Below, one piece after another: positions 8,070-11,534 of a stretch of DNA of 11,534 nucleotides. Below the pieces are notes generated by a model. That model did not search any database. It was not told where the DNA came from and saw only the letters and a program-made list of their open reading frames with translations. The stretch comes from Zancudomyces culisetae (lineage: Eukaryota > Kickxellomycota > Harpellomycetes > Harpellales > Legeriomycetaceae). A program made the position numbers and the translations under genes. The stretch's first letter is position 1. Each line of letters begins with the position of its first letter. The DNA is taken from NCBI GenBank assembly GCA_001969505.1, contig LSSK01000049.1:47452-58985 (forward strand), given 5' to 3'.

Positions 8070-8952
8070 GATTTAGTTGTAATTGTGAAGAGTGTGTTAT
8101 ATAGAACTTTTATCTTTATCTGCTATCTTTATTATTTTTGATCTTTGTATTTTTTTTAGTACTTTATCACTATGGCCTAACGAAAGGGATAAATCAAGTA
8201 TAAACAACCGTTATGTATTAGTAACATGTAGAGCATATGTTGATTTTGTTACCATTAAACACAAAAAATGTATAGCAACTTTAAGTGGTAATTACCACAA
8301 TATTCCTGCCAGCAATTAGATCAACTAAATATTAATTTTTGGGAGAAGATGGAGTTATATCCATCAGTGGTGTTGTACCACAAAGGAACGGGGGTAGAAA
8401 GTTTTTTCTTTGATTGGAATATACATATACATGAAGCACACACTCTCTACTATGTTATTCCTGGGTACGCTCATTCTTTGTTCTGATTAGCAGAAAAAGT
8501 CTAATTGCCATTCGCTAATTTGCTGCCTGATTCACGTATAACTAAATTGTGCAGAAGGAAAAAAATCAGTGAAATGATTTGGCAGCAAATAGGCGCAGAG
8601 TTTAATAGTAAAAGAACGTTTATTGGAAAAAGTTGATTGCCAAGTTGCAGGAATCACAACCACATTGGTGAAGGGAATAGAAAAAGTCGATTCCGACAGG
8701 CAGGTATAGTCTCAGCAACATATCCACTTTCTTGCTCTAGATTTTTTTTTCTAGTGATTGGAAATCAGCAACCAAATATTTCACAAGGCTAGTAATAAAC
8801 TCAAACAAATGTTTTTAAAGTTAGCCAAGTATAAAGACTTTGATATCAACAACTAAGGCAAACAATGAAACATACCATAGGCAATACTGGAATTTATGGT
8901 GAATAGTAGGAAAACGAAGGTAAATCAACATAAAAGTGAGAAATAAGAGAAC
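8070..8952. other. Intergenic region: POP4 3' flank and MMM1 promoter
   Basis: These 883 bases contain no supported gene. The longest open stretch (8092-8319) has no ATG start and no motif. A perfect 10-bp inverted repeat, ATTTGCTGCC at 8518-8527 and GGCAGCAAAT at 8581-8590, and three GAAAAAGT-anchored motifs (8493, 8626, 8680) lie in the half nearer MMM1, so they may be promoter elements. No clear polyadenylation hexamer for POP4 was found. Confidence 0.45.
8518..8590. repeat. Perfect 10-bp inverted repeat in the MMM1 upstream region
   Basis: The arms are ATTTGCTGCC (8518-8527) and GGCAGCAAAT (8581-8590), with a 53-base spacer. They are exact reverse complements. They may be paired binding sites for one factor in opposite orientation, or a weak hairpin. 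The repeat lies about 360-435 bases before the MMM1 ATG. Confidence 0.45.
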
Positions 8953-11106
8953 ATGCAGGCGAACTTGATTGTCTTGCTCTTTTTGATTTTGAGGTCAAGT
9001 GTCATCCATGGAGAGCAGGTATCGTGGTTAAAGGCAGAGGATAATGGCAAAATAAATAAACACAATCAAGGTAATCAATTCAGCGAAGCAGCTATTCCTA
9101 TTTTCAGCAATCCTAAAAATCGAGAACCCGAAAATGACATTCAAAATAAGGCGAATGCAAACACAAATGCAAATACAAATACAAAGACAAAGACAAAGAC
9201 AAACAAAAAAATAAAAGATGCAAACGTGAATGACATCAGAGATGTAAAGGAAAATTCGGATAGTACAAGGTTGGAAAACCAGCTAAACAAAGATGCAAAA
9301 GCCAACAAAAGAGAGATTTATGAAGAAAAAATACTGGGAATAATATATCAAACCTTAGGCGTAGAGTATTTGAACATACTTTTAAGAAATATTCTTGGGT
9401 TGATAATATCAATAGTTCAAAGTGTTTTTGAAAATTGGACGTTTACATTTGCCCAGGGAATCATTGTGGGGCAGCTGAGTATAATCATAATCATGGCTGC
9501 TACAGTCAAGTATTTGTTTTTAGAAAGTTCTGAAAGTCAAAATGACAGAAGGAGAATAGAAAGAGAAGATCAAGTATACAGATTTTTAAACATTGATTCA
9601 AAATTTGGCGGTAAAGGAATATCACGATATATTTTTTCAAGTAAGAAACAGAAGAGTAGTTCGGAAGATTCAGAAAAGGCGGAAATGAAGAAACTTGGAG
9701 AGGATATACTGTTTCGTACCAAATACAAGTTGGTCGAGATGCCATTTGAATCAACTTCCTGGCTGACGGTAATGGTTGCACAATTATACGGCAAGATTAG
9801 ATACGAGCTCGAGAAAACCGGAAATGTAGTTCGGCTAATAAGTGAGGCATTAAACAGCGAAAAGAAACCATCGTTTGTTGATGAGGTGAAAATCACACAA
9901 CTTACATTAGGAACAAATTTTCCTCGAATTTTAGCAGCCAAAGTGACACCCGGGGGCAGCACTTTTGGAATGAAAACTGTGTTTAAGATTGAGTTCACAG
10001 ATGCATTAACGATTGGATTCGATACTCGACTTAAGCTCAATTGGCCCAAAGCAGATGTGGCTGTTCTTCCGGTTTCGATGGTGTTGACTGCAACAAAATT
10101 TACTGGGACGCTGTCTGTGGATATTATTTCGGACAAGCAAAACTGTGTAGAGATCTCAGTTTTGCCCAATTATAGACTAGATATGGACGTACAAACCTTA
10201 GTTGGGGAACAGGCAAAACTCCAAAATCTTCCCATGTTGACATCTCTGATTATTCGTAAAATTCGTGCGGCATTTGCGAATGCTATTGTGTATCCCAACA
10301 GCAAAAGAGTGGGAATACAACTTCCATTTACCAATGCAAACCCCAGCGAGCCGAACGTAGAAAAGAGTGCTGGTGGTGGTAACTATAAATTTACCAATTC
10401 GATAGGAAATTTTGTCAATAGGTTTGCCAAATTAGAGGTAAAGAAATTCGAGCCTGAGCCAAATGACCAGAACACTGATTACAATATTGATTCGGGTTCG
10501 GATATTGAAAGTGAAAATCACATAGAACGAGATATTTTATCCAGCCAGTATATTCAAGGTAATCAAAAGGAGCTAGGAACTAAAAAATCTATAGATAGAA
10601 TAGCCAAATCAGATGTGGAAGGACACCACAGCCGCAATGTTTATGAACAACAGGGTATTAATAGCATGCGGGACCTGAATCTCTTTGTAAACACATATTC
10701 ACCAAAGAAACAAAGATATGACCATTCTGGTCCGCTAGACTCGACTAACCCTCTTTCTGCTTACAGCGCCCAGCACTCACAACACAGCTCACAAATATTT
10801 GGTAACCTGCGGGGTAATCCCGGTACCGGTGCCAGTTTGTACGAAGAACTGGCGAGGACCCGGCTAAGGAATCCAGTACACCACAGCCACCAAGTCACGA
10901 ACACTCATGAAGATTCTAAAGTTCTGTCGTATATTGCAAACAAGGACAAAGAGTTTTTTTTGACTAGATCGCAAAGTAATGGGGTAACGGCTAAAGGTCT
11001 GGCAGCGGAGACACCGACATATGATACTAGACATTTGTTGTGGGATTATGATGATTATGCGGACAGGGGTATCTATCATAGCAGTAGTAAACGCAATTCT
11101 ACTTGA
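8953..11106 (+). CDS. MMM1: Mmm1, ER-membrane SMP-domain subunit of ERMES, 717 aa
   Basis: Mmm1 is the ER-anchored subunit of ERMES. With Mdm12, Mdm34 and Mdm10 it tethers ER to mitochondria and moves phospholipids. Residues 4-17 are hydrophobic and followed by polar sequence, like a signal peptide. Residues 21-130 are polar, with an Asn/Thr/Lys repeat at about 68-86. A hydrophobic segment (about 136-159) precedes the family signature FTFAQGIIVGQLS and the transmembrane helix (about 166-189). The SMP lipid-binding domain spans about 260-460: MPFESTSWLTVMVAQLY, LTLGTNFPRI, LKLNWPKADVAVLPV, TGTLSV and ISVLPNYRLDMDVQTLVG. Residues 461-717 form a long, polar, probably disordered tail. Family members are usually about 350-450 aa, so both ends are extended. 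An in-frame TAA three codons upstream fixes this ATG unless an upstream exon exists. N161-W-T is the only sequon before the membrane. Family assignment is secure. Confidence 0.95.
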   Translation: MQANLIVLLFLILRSSVIHGEQVSWLKAEDNGKINKHNQGNQFSEAAIPIFSNPKNREPENDIQNKANANTNANTNTKTKTKTNKKIKDANVNDIRDVKENSDSTRLENQLNKDAKANKREIYEEKILGIIYQTLGVEYLNILLRNILGLIISIVQSVFENWTFTFAQGIIVGQLSIIIIMAATVKYLFLESSESQNDRRRIEREDQVYRFLNIDSKFGGKGISRYIFSSKKQKSSSEDSEKAEMKKLGEDILFRTKYKLVEMPFESTSWLTVMVAQLYGKIRYELEKTGNVVRLISEALNSEKKPSFVDEVKITQLTLGTNFPRILAAKVTPGGSTFGMKTVFKIEFTDALTIGFDTRLKLNWPKADVAVLPVSMVLTATKFTGTLSVDIISDKQNCVEISVLPNYRLDMDVQTLVGEQAKLQNLPMLTSLIIRKIRAAFANAIVYPNSKRVGIQLPFTNANPSEPNVEKSAGGGNYKFTNSIGNFVNRFAKLEVKKFEPEPNDQNTDYNIDSGSDIESENHIERDILSSQYIQGNQKELGTKKSIDRIAKSDVEGHHSRNVYEQQGINSMRDLNLFVNTYSPKKQRYDHSGPLDSTNPLSAYSAQHSQHSSQIFGNLRGNPGTGASLYEELARTRLRNPVHHSHQVTNTHEDSKVLSYIANKDKEFFLTRSQSNGVTAKGLAAETPTYDTRHLLWDYDDYADRGIYHSSSKRNST
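9151..9210. repeat. ACAAAN-type hexamer tandem repeat inside MMM1
   Basis: Degenerate hexamers of the AAATAC / AAAGAC type run in tandem and encode alternating Asn/Ala/Thr and then Lys-Thr residues (about 67-86 of Mmm1) in the predicted lumenal part. The period is a multiple of three, so length changes would keep frame. It is probably polymorphic between strains. Confidence 0.75.
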
Positions 11107-11505
11107 GGGACATTTCAAGGAATGGATTGTTTTTTATATAGATAATACACGGAGAGGGAAGAAAGTTGTTTGTTTTTTATGGGTTTTACTGTTAATGTGT
11201 GTGTTCATAGTTAGTTACTTTTTTCTTAAACAATACATAATATTGGGGAGAGTAGTGTAGAAATGATGATATTAAAAATAAATGGTAAGTAGTATTAACA
11301 AGAAGGCTGAAGTCCATCACCGTTTTCCTTACTAGAAATGTGATAATAAGGTTAATTTGTGATGAAGGGAAAAGGTGTAGGGATGTGATCGAAGCGAGCA
11401 TCTATCAGTGTGTACTTTTTTTTTACATTGCTTTCATCCTCTGCTTATATGTAGACGTCCATGTGAGTTGAAGTGAAGATAATTATTCTATATTACTAGG
11501 TAGAA
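11107..11505. other. MMM1 3' flank, no gene seen
   Basis: About 400 AT-rich bases to the end of the unique sequence. The short ORFs here (11021-11260 plus overlaps the MMM1 end, 11192-11401 minus) have no recognisable motif. Apart from the AATAAA candidate I see nothing in it. Confidence 0.5.
11277..11282 (+). terminator. Poly(A) signal candidate of MMM1
   Basis: An AATAAA hexamer lies about 171 bases after the MMM1 TGA (11104-11106). It is the best match in this 3' flank. Use is inferred from position only. Confidence 0.4.
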
Positions 11506-11534
11506 GGGGGGGGGGGGGGGGGGGGGGGGGGGGG
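11506..11534. other. Terminal poly-G run, likely artefact
   Basis: The last 29 bases are all G. No other G run in the window exceeds nine. Its position at the very end of the sequence fits the no-signal G calls of two-colour sequencing, or an assembly that stopped in a homopolymer. It does not look like a telomere repeat. Confidence 0.8.

Noticed and set aside
8092-8319. 75-codon open frame after POP4
   Set aside because: Starts at a non-ATG codon, very AT-rich, no motif and no donor or acceptor linking it to POP4, which already ends in its expected C-terminus.
7329-8651. CCAAGTTGC shared by POP4 intron 2 (7329) and the MMM1 upstream region (8640)
   Set aside because: Only nine exact bases with weak flanking similarity; too short to call a dispersed repeat.
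9570-10169. 199-codon ORF antisense to MMM1
   Set aside because: It lies wholly inside the SMP-coding part of MMM1 on the opposite strand and has no recognisable motif; a shadow of biased codon use.
1-11534. Transposon, CRISPR or viral remnants
   Set aside because: No transposase, reverse transcriptase, integrase, long terminal repeats or regular spacer-repeat array is visible on either strand.

Overview
The window looks like one nuclear contig from an AT-rich, intron-bearing fungus. The best evidence is an ERMES component (Mmm1, a family known mainly from fungi and some protists), fungal-style homeodomain regulators with long low-complexity tails, and short spliceosomal introns (82-239 nt, GTAAGN/GTATGT donors, a CTAAC branch-like site). 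The introns and the rather metazoan-like sequence of the RNase P protein argue against a Saccharomyces-type yeast. I cannot place the organism more precisely. No bacterial, phage, transposon or CRISPR features are visible.

Layout. Positions 2-640 (+) hold the 3' end of a homeodomain gene cut by the window edge; its C-terminal homeodomain resembles the TALE/MAT-alpha2 type. Positions 1041-3167 (-) encode a complete 708-residue homeodomain protein of the typical WFQNRR class. These two genes converge tail to tail across about 400 bases. Positions 3168-6746 form a large, mostly unassigned intergenic region with TATA-like sites, short tandem repeats, G/C homopolymers and one nested inverted repeat. 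Positions 6747-8069 (+) contain a five-exon gene that single-frame ORF calling misses. I reconstructed it as the RNase P/MRP protein subunit Pop4/Rpp29 (229 residues, all four junctions in phase). Positions 8953-11106 (+) encode Mmm1, the ER-membrane SMP-domain subunit of the ERMES ER-mitochondria tether, with unusually long N- and C-terminal extensions. The window ends in 29 consecutive G residues, probably a sequencing or assembly artefact.

How the genes relate. POP4 (tRNA/rRNA processing) and MMM1 (lipid transfer and mitochondrial shape) are housekeeping genes in tandem with separate intergenic regions; nothing suggests a joint function. The two adjacent homeodomain genes of different classes are the only candidate functional pair. 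Such pairs occur at fungal mating-type loci, but nothing here proves that role. I found no convincing new biological system. The main results are the hidden POP4 gene, the homeodomain pair and the extended Mmm1.
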